A stretch of 64,000 nucleotides of DNA from assembly GCF_022539505.1 (NCBI RefSeq), contig NC_061513.1, positions 174,684,017-174,748,016 of the forward strand, in the 5' to 3' direction. Positions within the stretch are counted from its first letter, which is position 1; each line of letters begins with the position of its first letter. Below the pieces are notes generated by a model. The model was not told the origin of the DNA and ran no database searches. It saw only the letters and a program-made list of their open reading frames with translations. Made by a program: the position numbers and the translations under genes. This document shows, piece by piece, positions 1 through 11,240 of this stretch. The DNA is from Lolium rigidum. Taxonomy: Eukaryota > Streptophyta > Magnoliopsida > Poales > Poaceae.

Positions 1-1806
1 CGGCCACATCTTATGTACTTTGCTTGGAGCGTCGGTTTGTTTTTGTTTTTTGTTTTGTTTGAATAAAATGGATCCTAGCATTCACTTTGTGGGAGAGAGA
101 CACGCTCCGCTGTTGCATATGGACAAATATGTCCTTAGGTTCTACTCATAGTATTCATGGCGAAGTTTCTCCTTCGTTAAATTGTTATATGGTTGGAATT
201 GGAAAATGCTACATGTAGTAACTCTAAAATGTCTTGGATAATTTGATACTTGGCAATTGTTGTGCTCATGTTTAAGCTCTTGCATCATATACCTTGCACC
301 CATTAATGAAGAAATACTTAGAGCTTGCTAATTTGGTTTGCATATTTGGTTTCTCTAGAGTCTAGATAACATCTAGTATTGAGTTTTGAACAACAAGGAA
401 GACGGTATGGAGTCTTATAATGTTTACCATATGTCTTTTATGTGAGTTTTGCTGTACCGTTCATCCTTGTGTTTGTTTCAAATAGCCTTGCTAGCCTAAA
501 CCTTGTATCGAGAGGGAATACTTCTCATGCATCCAAAATACTTGAGCCAACCACTATGTCATTTGTGTCCACCATACCTACCTACTACATGGTATTTATC
601 CGCCATTCCAAAGTAAATTGCTTGAGTGCTACCTTTAAAATTCCATCATTCACCTTTGCAATATATAGCTCATGGGACAAATAGCTTAAAAACTATTGTA
701 GCATTGAATATGTACTTATGCACTTTATCTCTTATTAAGTTGCTTGTTGAGCGGTAACCATGTTTCTGGGGACGCCATCAACTATTCCTTGTTGGATATC
801 ATGTGAGTTGCTATGCATGTCCGTCTTGTCTGAAGCAAGAGAGATCTACCACCTTCATGGTTGGAGCATGCATGTTGTTAGAGAAGAACTTTGGGCCGCT
901 AACTAAAGCCATGATTCATGGTGGAAGTTTCAGTTTGGACACATATCCTCAATCTCATATGAGAATAATAATTGTTGCCACATGCTTATGCATAAAAGAG
1001 GAGTCCATTATCTCGTTGTCCATGTTGTCCCGGTATGGATGTCTAAGTTGAGAATAATCAAAAGCGAGAAATCCAAAATGCGAGCTTTCTCCTTAGACCT
1101 TTGTCCAGGCGGCATGGAGGTACCCCATTGTGACACTTGGTCAAAACATGTGCATTGCAAAGATCCGGTAGTCCAAGTTAATTAGGACAAGGTGCGGGCA
1201 CTATTAGTATACTATGCATGAGACTTGCAACTTGTAAGATATAATGTATATAACTCATATGCTTTATTACTACCGTTGACAAAATTGTTTCATGTTTTCA
1301 AAATAAAAGCTCTAGCACAAATATAGCAATCGATGCTTTCCTCTTTGAAGGACCATTCTCTTTACTTTTATGTTGAGTCAGTTCACCTATCTCTCTCCAC
1401 CTCAAGAAGCAAACACTTGTGTGAACCGTGCATTGATTCCTACATACTTGCATATTGTACTTGTTATATTACTCTATGTTGACTATTATCCATGAGATAT
1501 ACATGTTACAAGTTGAAAGCAATCGCTGAAACTTAATCTTCCTTTGTGTTGCTTCAATACCTTTACTTTGATTTATTGCTTTATGAGTTAACTCTTATGC
1601 AAGACTTATTAATACTTGTCTTGAAGTACTATTCATGAAAAGTCTTTGCTTTATGATTCACTTGTTTACTCATGTCATCACCATTGTTTTGATCGCTGCA
1701 TCCACTACATATGTTTACAAATAGTATGATCAAGGTTATGATGGCATATCACTTCAGAAATTATCTTTGTTATCGTTTTACCTCGCTCGGGACGAGCAGT
1801 AACTAA

Positions 1807-1819
1807 GCTTGGGGATGCT
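1807..1819 (+). other. Polypurine tract of gypsy element
   Basis: The sequence AGCTTGGGGATGC abuts the LTR start and occupies the position of the plus-strand primer. It is purine-rich but not pure. The assignment rests on position. Confidence 0.55.
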
Positions 1820-3413
1820 TGATACGTCTCCGACGTATCGATAATTTCTTATGTTCTATGCCATATTATTGATGATACCTACATGTTTTATGCACACTTT
1901 ATGTCATATTTGTGCATTTTCTGGAACTAACCTATTAACAAGATGCCGAAGTGCCGCTTGTCGTTTTCTGCTGTTTTTGGTTTCGAAATCCTAGTAACGA
2001 AATATTCTCGGAATTGGACGAAATCAAAGCCCAGGGGCCTATTTTTCCACGAAGCTTCCGAAGTCCGAAGGAGAGACGAAGAGGGCCACGAGGGGGCCAC
2101 ACCCTAGGCGGCGCGGCCCCCCTTGGCCGCGCGGCCCCGTGGTGTGGGGCCCTCGTGCCGCCTCTTGACCTACCCTTCCGCCTACAAATAGCCTCCGTGA
2201 CGAAACCCCCGGCACCGAGAGCCACGATACGGAAAACCTTACCGAGACGCCGTCGCCGCCGATCCCATCTCGGGGATCCAGAGATCGCCTCCGGCACCCT
2301 CGCCGGGAGAGGGGAATCATCTCCCGGAGGACTCTACACCGCCATGGTCGCCTCCGGAGTGATGAGTGAGTAGTCTACCCCTGGACTATGGGTCCATAGC
2401 AGTAGCTAGATGGTTGTCTTCTCCTCATTGTGCTTCATTGTTGGATCTTGTGAGCTGCCTAACATGATCAAGATCATCTATCTCGTAATTCTATATGTTG
2501 TGTTTGTCGGGATCCGATGGATAGAGAATACTATGTCATGTTAATTATCAAGTTATTATACATGTGTTGTTTATGATCTTGCATGCTCTCCGTTTCTAGT
2601 AGAGGCTCGGCCAAGTTTTTACTTTTAACTCCAAGAGGGAGTACTTATGCTCGATAGTGGGTTCATGCCCGCATTGACACCTGGGACAAGTGATGTAAAG
2701 TTCTAAGGTTGTGTTGTGCTGTTGCCACTAGGGATAAAACATTGGCGCTATGTCCGAGGATGTAGTTGTTGATTACATTACGCACCATACTTAATGCAAT
2801 TGTCTCGTTGTTAGCAACTTAATACCGGAGGGGGTTCGGATGATAACCTCGAAGGTGGACTTTTTAGGCATAGATGCGATTGGATGGCGGTCTATGTACT
2901 TTGTCGTAATGCCCAATTAAATCTCACTATACTTATCATGTCATGTATGTGCATTGTTATGCCCTCTCTATTTGTCAATTGCCCGACCGTAATTTGTTCA
3001 CCCAACATGCTTTTATCTTATGGGAGAGACACCTCTAGTGAACTGTGGACCCCGGTCCATTCTTTAATACCGAAATACAAATCTGCTCGCAATACTTGTT
3101 TTACTATTTTCTCTCGCAAACAATCATCTTCCACAATACGGTTAATCCTTTGTTACGACGAAGCCGGTGAGATTGACAACCTCACTGTTTCGTTGGGGCA
3201 AAGTACTTTGGTTGTGTTGTGCAGGTTCCACGTTGGCGCCGGAATCTCCGGTGTTGCGCCGCACTACATCCCGCCGCCATCAACCTTCAACGTGCTTCTT
3301 GGCTCCTCCTGGTTCGATAAACCTTGGTTTCTTTCTGAGGGAAAACTTGCTGCTGTGCGCATCATACCTTCCTCTTGGGGTTGCCCAACGAACGTGTGAA
3401 ATACACGCCATCA
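1820..3413 (+). repeat. 3' LTR, about 1.6 kb
   Basis: The LTR starts with TG at 1820 and ends with CA at 3413 (CCATCA). The first bases after TG form a perfect 8-bp inverted repeat around three bases (GATACGTC-TCC-GACGTATC). A purine tract precedes the start, as expected for plus-strand priming. The next five bases (GTGAC, 3414-3418) should be one copy of the target-site duplication; the partner copy lies off the left edge. Confidence 0.8.
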
Positions 3414-4828
3414 GTGACATGGATGAAGATACATGGTATGCAACCTCCATGGTGTGAGTGGAATATAATAGCTCAATCTGTATCTGTGTGTGGTATCCCT
3501 GAAGAAGTTGACTGGATGAGTGTGTTCAAGGATTGTGCTGAGGTGGTAAGGGTGAAGATAAAGTGCAGGGATGTTACCAAGATTCCTGCTTGCAGGCTCT
3601 TTCATTTCCAAGGGAAATTCCATCAGTTGCTGTTTGAGGCTGAGGGTGAACCTACTACTGGGGTAGCAGATGATCCACCTGTCCCACCACCACCTCCACC
3701 TTCTGATGGGAATGATGAGCATGAAAATGAGGAGCAGAACAGTGAAAGACAGGATGGGATGGATACAGACAGAGGCAGTGCTGCAGGGAACTCTACAAAT
3801 TCTGTGGTGGTGAATCCTAATGCTGCTAGTTTGGTTCTGTAGGAAGGAGGTTGGTTACTGATGGTGTAGAGGTGAAAGAGTATGTTAGTGGAGAAGAAGT
3901 GTATGATTTGCTGCTCAAGAATGGTGAGGTAGATGAGGAAGGAAGATTCATCTGGAGGAGTGGGCCTAGCAAGATTGATGAGGAGGTGAGTGAAGAGATA
4001 CAAAACTTCCTTTTGGAAGATCAGGGAAGCTTAACTTGCAAGAATGGGATTGATCTAGGCAGTGGAGAGGTGAATGAAGGCTTGGAGTTTACTCTTCCAG
4101 AGGATATTATGCCTAGCTTTGAGAAGCCTGATATAATAGGAGTGGTGGATACTGACCAACAGAGGAAGACAAGGAAGAAGAAAGTCTGGGGTCCTGTTCA
4201 GGCTACAAGACAGAGTTCCAGGGTGGATAGGTCGATGAATGTGATGAAGAAGGCTATTGAGTACAAGAAGAAGAATAACCTAGAAGAGCCAAACAAAAAG
4301 ATGAAAGGTATAATGCATTCTAATGCTTTTCAGTCCTTAGATGATGATTATCTTGAATCTCTAGCTAGAAATGTAGGTGTTGATATATCTGCTGTTAGTG
4401 GTAGTTGTGAAAAAGAGGAAGCTCAAGCTGATCAGTCTAGGTGTCCAGTGAGTAGTGTGTTGCATAATAGGAATGTGGTTATAGATATTGAGATCCCTAG
4501 GGAGAATAATACTCATGGGTCTCCTCAGTCTAGGTGTCCAGTGAGCAAGGTGGTTCATAATAGGAATGTGGTAGTAGATTTTGAGATCCTTAGTGAGAAT
4601 AACACTCATGGGTCTCCTTTAGCTTCCATTGATAAGGTAGATTTAGAGATCATAAATGGAAAAAGTTGCAATGGTTCTTCTCTAGTTTCTAGGGTGTGTA
4701 GAGGTGTAACAACTCCTGTTACTTGTAATAGGCAAGAGGTAGATGATTATGAGGACGAAGGTGAAAAATGGATAGAGGTCATTAGGAAATCACGGGGCAA
4801 GCACCCTAGGAAGAGAGTGCAATGTTAA
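3414..4828 (+). pseudogene. LINE ORF1 (gag-like/RNA-binding) C-terminal part, frameshifted
   Basis: The reading frame open to 3842 contains a GIPEEVDW-like motif, a basic segment around KIKCRDVTKIPACRLF and a proline run near 3680-3710. These match the usual ORF1 of Triticeae LINEs, where a nucleic-acid-binding domain is followed by a variable acidic tail. A stop at 3840-3842 breaks the frame; the acidic, lysine-rich remainder (3851-4828) continues in another frame. Within that tail two imperfect copies of a roughly 90-bp unit (around 4433-4520 and 4530-4615) repeat a Q-SRCPVS-VHNRNVV pattern. The N-terminus is cut off by the gypsy LTR element. Product inferred from family resemblance; no catalytic residues apply. 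Confidence 0.7.
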
Positions 4829-7800
4829 TTTCCTTTTTTAATATTAGAGGGATTACTGCCCTCGGTAGGAAGAAATGTCCGGAGGACATCGTCATACCTC
4901 CGAAAGTTGATTACATTGGCTTTCAGGAAACGAAAAAGAGAAGTTCTCTAGATCCTTCTTGAAAAACCTTCTAGGAAATAGAAATTTTGAGTGGAATTTC
5001 AGTCCTGCAGCTTGGTTCAGCTGGTGGGATCTTAGTTGGGGTTAATAGTGATGTCTTTGAGATAATTTCTTGGGACATTAGAACCTTCTCTCGTGAGCAC
5101 AGCTTGTTAGGGTTAAAAGTACCGGTATGGTAATTAGGCTTACTACCAGTATATGGCTCTCCTTATGAAGAGGGTAAAGATGCTTTTATTTCAGAGTTGC
5201 ATGAGTTGTGTTTGGGTTGGGATGGGCCTGCTATGATTGGAGGTGACTTCAATTTGGTTAGGTCACAGTGTGATAAAAGTAATGGAGTGATAGATTTTAA
5301 ATGGGCTGATAAATTCAATGCTTGGATTGATTTGTGGGCCTTAGTGGAAATTGGTCTAGCTGGTAGATCCTTTACTTGGAGTAATAACCAAAGTAATAGA
5401 ATTATGAGTAGAATTGATAGGATTTTTTGTACTACTGGTTTTGAGGCTTGTTTCCTTTAGGAAATGCAAGAGCTTTACCTAGATTGGGTAGTGATCATAC
5501 TCCCATTTTCTGGGATTCTGGGAAAATGTGGTGCCTAGGAAGAGTAGCTTTAAATTTGAGAAATGGTGGAGCACTAGAGTAGATTTTGGAGAGGTGGTTG
5601 TTAAAGCTTGGTCTACCCAGGTTTTTAGTAATAATCCTTTGGATATTTGGCAATCTAAGGTTAGGTGCTTTAGGTGTTCTGCTAAAGGGTGGAGTGCAAA
5701 TATTGATGCTGAAATTAGGAAGAAAAAGAAAAACCTTATGGAGGAATATGATAGACTAGATATTAAAGCTGAATCTCAAGAGCTGTCAGATGGGGAAGTT
5801 GAAAGATTTAATCTAATCCTTGAAGAGCTAAGTTCTTTTTGGCTCATTGAGGAGATTAAAGCTAAGCAGCGTTCCAGAGATAAAGACATATGTGAAGGAG
5901 ATAGGAATACTGCTTATTTTCATGCTTTAGCTAATCAAAGGAGAAGGAAGAAAATGATTGCTGTGCTAGATGGGCCTGATGGTCCTGTCACTGAAACCAA
6001 AGATATGTTAGAGATAACTAAACACTATTATAAGGATTTATTTGGTGCTGAAGATAGACCTGACATTAGGTTGTTAGATAATTTTTTCCTTCCTGAAGAA
6101 AAAGTAACTATAGAGGAAAATGAGATGTTAGGAAGTCGTTTTACTTTAGAAGAGGTGAAGGAGGCTGTTTTTGGTTCTTATGCTGATGGTGCACCTGGAC
6201 CTGATGGCTTATCCTTTTTCTTTTACCAGAAGTACTGGGATGTTATTGCACAAGATTTAATGAATTTATTTGATGCTTGGTTTGAAGATAAGTTGGATAT
6301 CTTTAGACTAAATTTTGCTATGATTACTTTGATTCCAAAAGAAAATGATGCTAGGACTATGAGGAAGTTTAGGCCTATAAGTCTCTTGAATTGTAGCTTC
6401 AAGATTTTCTGTAAAGTCTTAACAAATAGATTGGCTAAAATCATAGGGAGGTTAATCTCTTATAATCAATCTGCTTTTATTAAGGGCAGATATATTTTAG
6501 AGAGTGTGGTTACTGCACATGAAATTATGCATGAGGTTCATAGGAGGAAGAAAGAGGGGTTTGTCTTTAAAATTGATTATGAAAAGGCATATGATAGGGT
6601 TAATCTAGATTTCCTTTATGAGATTTTGCATCTTAGGGGGTTTAGTCCTTTCCGGATTAGGTTGATTAAACAAGCTAACTTCTGGTGGATCAGTGGGTGT
6701 GAAAATTAATGAGGTTGAAAGTGATTTTTTCCTTATCGGTAAAGGCTTAAGACAGGGTGATCCCCTGTCTCCTGGTCTTTTTAATTTTGTGGTAGATGTG
6801 TTCTCAAAAATGCTCCTCAAAGGGGGCAATGAAGGTTTGGTTAGGGGTCTCGTGTCCTGAATTTGTTCCCGGTGGAGTTGTTTGCTTGCAATGATGTCGA
6901 TGATACTTTACTTTTCTTAGAGAAAAGTAATAGATTGCAACTAATTTGAAGTGGATCTTAACTTGTTTTGAACAAATATCTGGTATGCGTATTAACTATC
7001 ATAAGAGTGAGTTGATTCCTATTAATGTTGAGGTGGAGGAATGTACTTCTTTCCTGGAAACTTTTGGGTGTGTTTTGGGATCTTTCCCAATTAAGTACTT
7101 AGGAATTCCTTTGCACTATGACAAGTTAAAAAGGGAGGATTTACAACCTTTAATTGATTCTCTCTTGAGTAGATTAGCTGGTTGGAGGGGAAAGCTCGTT
7201 GTCCTCTGCAGCCAAAAGGGAACTAGTTAGATCAGTACTAGCTAGTATTCCTATTTATTTACTGTCTTTCTTTAAGTTCCCTAAATGGGCTCTAAAATTG
7301 ATCAACACTCAATTGGCTAATTGTATGTGGAATGATGAGGAAGGAAATAATAAAATTCATTTAGCTAATTGGCAGTCTGTGTGTATGAAAAAAGAGTTTG
7401 GTGGTATGGGTATTCCCAACCTGCAAGACTTAAACTTGTGCCTCCTAGGGTCTTGGATTAAAAGATACATACAAGGGGAAGGAACTTTATGGAGGAAAAT
7501 TATTGATAGCAAGTATAATACTAGGGACCCAAACATCCTCTGCTGTCATGATGCTCACCCTTCTACCTTCTGGAAAGGGGTAATGGGAGCCGCAGAGGTC
7601 GTTAGGTTTGGCTATAAGTCGAAAATAGGGAATGGTAGGAGTGTGAGGTTTTGGGAGGACATTTGGTTTGGTAATTCTAACCTAGCTACTCAATTTTGGG
7701 ACATTTACTTTGTATGTAATCAGCAAACTAAAACTGTTAGGGATATTTGGGATGGTGCAAATTTGAGATGTGATTTTAGGAGAACCTTCTCGGATGACAT

Positions 7801-8430
7801 GATGTCTCAATGGCAAGAAGTGTTAGCTATTGCTCGAGACTATAGTTTTTAGTGTAGATGAGGATCAGTTGATCCGGTCCTATGAAACAAATGGGGTTTA
7901 TTCTTCAAAGTCTATGTATGCTATAGTTAATTTTAGAGGTGTGACTCCAATTTACTTACCTGCTTGTTTGGGATCTGAAAATCCCTCCAAGAATCCAGAT
8001 CTTCCTGTGGCTGTTGTCACAAAATAAAATCATGACTAGGGATAATCTGAGGAGGAGAGGTATTCCAAAACCTATGGAATGCTCTTTCTGTAAAGAGTTT
8101 GAAAGTGTTCATCATCTCTTTTTGATTGTCTTGTGGCAAAACAAATATGGAGTCTGGTGGAGGAGGTGTTTAGATATAGGGTTGATAAATACTTGGATAT
8201 AGCTAGTAGGTGGCTTTGTAATAAGAAATTTTTGCAGTTTAATTTCATTTCCTCTGCTGTTCTTTGGGGGATTTGGAATTCTAGGAATAGTTTAGTGTTT
8301 AATAGACTTACTTGGTTGAATTTAAAGCAGGTGTGGAGTGTGATCTTGTCATACCTAAGGAATTGGAAAGTTCCTTTCAAGGACCAGTGTGGAAGGAGGT
8401 GGATTTGTTCATGGAGTTACCGATGAGAAG
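4822..8430 (+). pseudogene. LINE ORF2 (endonuclease-reverse transcriptase), multiply broken
   Basis: ORF2 starts at ATG 4822, overlapping the ORF1 stop in ATGTTAA. The start reads through an N-RG motif and an F-QET motif of the apurinic-like endonuclease. GDFN and S-TWSN follow near 5240 and 5380. Reverse transcriptase motifs lie at 6180-6710: ADGAPGPDG, LIPK, FRPISLLN, QSAF-KGR and KIDYEKAYDRV. The frame shifts near 4960, 5460 and 6700. GLRQGDPLSP follows near 6745. The canonical YADD is degraded: bases 6893-6904 read DVDD. The connection region and a zf-RVT-like C-F-C segment (8080-8130) appear in further frames. The protein cannot be made intact. Confidence 0.8.
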
Positions 8431-8928
8431 AATCAAAGCTCCGCCGAGGTCGGCACAATCCTGAAGTGTTCCTCTTTCGACTGGATCACTTCCTGGGCTC
8501 CTGCTTCCAAGATGTCACATGGCGGGAGAGCTTCGCTTGATTTCCTGAAGGAACATCCGGAAGAGGAAGCCTCGGTGCATGTGGTGCTGTGAGCAAAACA
8601 CCAGGAAAAAGAGTAGGATATTGCTGTTGTGTTGCAGTAGTTTGTGTTCCCCTTGCTGGTTTAGCTGTTTACTGTTGTGTAAGAAACTGGTTGGTAGCTT
8701 TTGTGGGTGCGCTTTTGTATGCGCTGAGCTGGGTCTTGGTCAGTTCGGTCGCTCCTGGAGGAGTTGATGTCGTCTGTTTCTAAACTAAGTTGCTGTTTAG
8801 GCTACACAGTGTAGCAGGGTTTCACTGGGTGTGTTTTATTTTCTGTAAGACTGATGACACTGGTTTCTTTTCGGTATGAAATGGAACAGGGGAGAATGTC
8901 TCCCTGTGAATCTAAAAACAAAAAACAA
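8431..8928 (+). other. LINE 3' untranslated region and A-rich tail
   Basis: Non-coding end of the LINE. The sequence runs from the last ORF2 remnants to an A-rich run broken by two C residues at 8913-8928, which I take as the decayed poly(A) tail. The small frames in this segment are shadows without domains. Confidence 0.55.
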
Positions 8929-9401
8929 GTTAGGCATGGAGGTGATAAAAATAAGCCTAAATTACTTACATGATTAAGGACAAGCTTACCCTTTACTACA
9001 ATAGTGTTACACAAAATATTAGCTATAGATATATTCAGTTCTTAGTTGGAGGAGAAATGAAAAATATTCTGATGATAAATGAAACATTAAAATATTTGCC
9101 TTGTGTAGCTGATCATAGATAACCTATGAATGATAGTGGGTGTATCCAACCTAGCAAAACATTTCCAGCATATATCCGGATACTCAAATCAAATCCCAAG
9201 AGCATACGCTCCCAAGACGGAACAAATGACATTTCCGATGTAAAAAACTCAAAAACAAATAGAGATATAAATGCCAATGTTCTATGTGTACATGTATAGT
9301 TTTGTAGACAAAGGACAAGTCTTGTGGCTTAGGTTCAGAGCTTTGTATAGACATATAAATTCACGTGTTCTATGTGTACATGCTATATTTTAGACCACCG
9401 G
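8929..9401. other. Unassigned spacer
   Basis: AT-rich sequence with no recognisable gene. A short phrase, GTTCTATGTGTACATG, occurs twice (near 9280 and 9367). The last five bases, ACCGG (9397-9401), look like the left target-site copy of the following copia element. Confidence 0.5.
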
Positions 9402-9580
9402 TGTTGAGATACATATCCTTGTATATCCGGATGTGTATCTTCTGTAGTTATGTATAGCGATACATATCTTTGTATTTATTATTGGACCCGCCTCCTTCCT
9501 TGTATAGTCGAGGACGTGGCCTATATATGTAACGCCATATGCACCCAATCAATACATTGTGAGTTGCATCCCTTTCTACA
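9402..9580 (+). repeat. 5' LTR of copia element (179 bp)
   Basis: The LTR begins TGTTGAG and ends CTACA, and is followed directly by the primer-binding site. It differs from the 3' LTR at three positions by eye: an A/G near base 8, a G/A near base 29 and an A/G near base 85. A TATATATG stretch near 9520 could serve as the TATA region of the promoter. Confidence 0.92.
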
Positions 9581-9593
9581 TGGTATCAGACAC
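9581..9593 (+). other. Primer-binding site (initiator tRNA-Met type)
   Basis: TGGTATCAGACAC lies immediately 3' of the 5' LTR. TGGTATCAGA is the standard plant copia minus-strand primer site, complementary to the 3' end of initiator methionine tRNA. Confidence 0.85.
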
Positions 9594-9781
9594 CTATCGT
9601 TCCTAACCTAGCCACCGCGCCCCTCTCTCCCGGCGCGCGCCGCCCCACCCTCCAACCCTAGCGCCGCCGCCCTTGTGCCGCCGCTGCGTGTGCTCCTCCT
9701 CACGCCGTGCCGCCGCAGCACCTGCAGCCGCGCCTCCCTCCCCAACCCCGCGCCGCCGCTGTCCCCCGCGCGCGCGTCGTC

Positions 9782-10219
9782 ATGTCGTCGGTCTCCAACG
9801 GCAGCAACCCCTTCGCCTACAAACCATGGACGGGGGTCATCTACGCCTACAGCATGCCGGTGCCGCACCCGCCGACTCACCAGGCGCACTTCACCGCGAC
9901 ACCTCCCTACGCCTCGGCCTTCACCGCCACGCCGCCGTCCTACGCCCCGGCCTACCCTGCCGCGCCCGCACCTGGCTCTTACGCCGGTGGCGGCAACCGG
10001 TTTATGGACACGGGCGCCTCGTCTCACATGGCCGCTCACCCGGTAACCTTTCCCATTCTTTTCCCACTTCCACCGAGTCTCGCATCATTGTCGGTAACGG
10101 CGCCGGCCTTCCTATTTCTCACATTGGTTCTGCTAATTTTCCTTCTACTTCTAAACCACTCGTCTCTTAATAATGTCCTTGTGTCTCCCCAGCTTATTCA
10201 GAATTTAGTCTCTCGTTAA
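9782..10219 (+). pseudogene. Copia gag remnant fused to protease
   Basis: The frame starts MSSVSNGSNPFA, the usual beginning of gag in this element type. It then passes directly to YKPWTG and a proline-rich linker, which normally follow the gag zinc knuckle. The capsid core and CCHC knuckle are therefore missing through an in-frame deletion. The aspartic protease motif FMDTGASSHM is intact, with the catalytic Asp at 10007-10009. The frame ends in a stop at 10217-10219 created by a nearby one-base shift; the next segment also has an in-frame TGA near 10239. Without gag core the product could not form particles by itself. Confidence 0.75.
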
Positions 10220-10239
10220 AACTCTTTCTCGTGACAACT

Positions 10240-11240
10240 CGTGACTCGTTGAATTTGACGCGTTTGGTTTTTCCGTTAAGGACGCCCGCACCCGGATGGT
10301 CCTCCATCGATGTGAGAGCCCCGACGATTTGTATCCGGTGATGTCGCCTTCCACCCCCGGCGCCGCACCTTGTGCTCTCTCCGCAGGCGTTGATCTTTGG
10401 CATGCTCGTCTTGGACATCCCAATGCCAACACGCTTCACCAAATAATGAGGGGTTTTTCGTTTTCATCTACTAAACAGTCTTCACATAGTTGCGAAGCAT
10501 ATCGTCTTGGTAAACACGTTCGTCTTCCTTTTAGTCAGTCTTCCACCGTTGCGTCTTTTCCTTTTGAGTTAATTCATAGTGATGTATGGACCTCTCCAAT
10601 CCCGAGTAATTCTGGTCTTCTTTATTACCTAGTTATTCTTGATGATTTTTCTCATTTTGTGTGGACGTTTCCCCTCCGTAAAAAGTCCGATGTCGCCACC
10701 ACTCTCACAGCCTTCTACGCCTATGTTTCCACCCAGTTCGGTCTCCCCATCCACGCCCTACAAACTGACAACGGAAAAGAGTTTGACAATTTTGCCGTCC
10801 GCACCCTACTCTCCTCTCACGGCACTATTTTCCGTCTAACCTGTCCATACACGTCCCAACAAAACGGCCGCGCCGAGCGTATCCTCCGCACCCTCAACGA
10901 CTGCGTCCGCACACTCCTATTCCACAGCCATGTTCCTCCCACCTTTTGGCCTGACGCCTTAGCCACCGCCACCCTCCTTGTCAACCTTCGTCCGTGTCGT
11001 CCCCGTTGGAACTATGCACCTCATCCCCTCCTTTACGGTTCCCCTCCATCCTACGACGGTCTTCGGATTTTCGGTTGTCGTTGTTATCCTAGTATCGCCG
11101 CCACCACTCCTCATAAACTCGCCCTCGTTCCGTTCCGTGTGTTTTCCTCGGCTACCCGGCTAACACCAAAGGCTACCGCTGCTATGATCCGGTTTCTCAC
11201 CGCGTCATCACCTCCCGGCACGTGTACTTTGATGAGCATT
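10240..11240 (+). pseudogene. Copia integrase region, zinc-finger Cys lost, frameshifted
   Basis: The segment contains the pre-integrase HARLGHP motif and the integrase core. The three acidic catalytic residues are visible in HSDVW, LQTDNGKEF and QNGRAER. The N-terminal HHCC zinc site is broken: the second Cys of the usual C-x2-C is Tyr (codon TAT at 10500-10502). Near 11,130 the frame shifts, and the conserved region ending FDEHCFPFA continues in the reverse transcriptase frame. Integrase normally inserts the cDNA; this copy would be inactive. Confidence 0.8.

Larger units (their letters stand above)
1..3413 (+). mobile_element. Gypsy-type LTR retrotransposon, 3' internal end plus 3' LTR
   Basis: This is the right-hand part of an LTR retrotransposon; its 5' LTR and coding region lie outside the window. 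Bases 1-1,819 are AT-rich internal sequence without a recognisable domain and end in the purine-rich stretch AGCTTGGGGATGC. The LTR follows directly. Sequence right after it reads as LINE ORF1, so the element sits inside that LINE. From memory the LTR resembles the Triticeae Sabrina/WHAM-type gypsy families; the family name is uncertain, the LTR call is firm. The open frames inside the LTR have no domain support and are not genes. Confidence 0.8.
3414..8928 (+). mobile_element. LINE (non-LTR retrotransposon), 5' end interrupted by gypsy element
   Basis: A plant LINE of the L1-like type with ORF1 and ORF2 in order, a 3' untranslated region and an A-rich end (8913-8928). The 5' part is separated by the gypsy insertion at 3413/3414 and lies outside the window. 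ORF2 contains endonuclease, reverse transcriptase and zf-RVT-like regions, each broken by frameshifts. The element is therefore an old, inactive copy. Order of events: the LINE inserted first, the gypsy element second. Confidence 0.85.

Noticed and set aside
1951..2373. 140-codon plus-strand frame and overlapping minus-strand frames in the gypsy LTR
   Set aside because: They lie wholly within the LTR, are GC-driven, occur on both strands and show no domain.
9608..10039. 143-codon minus-strand frame in the copia leader/gag
   Set aside because: Antisense shadow of GC-rich sequence without domain or signals.
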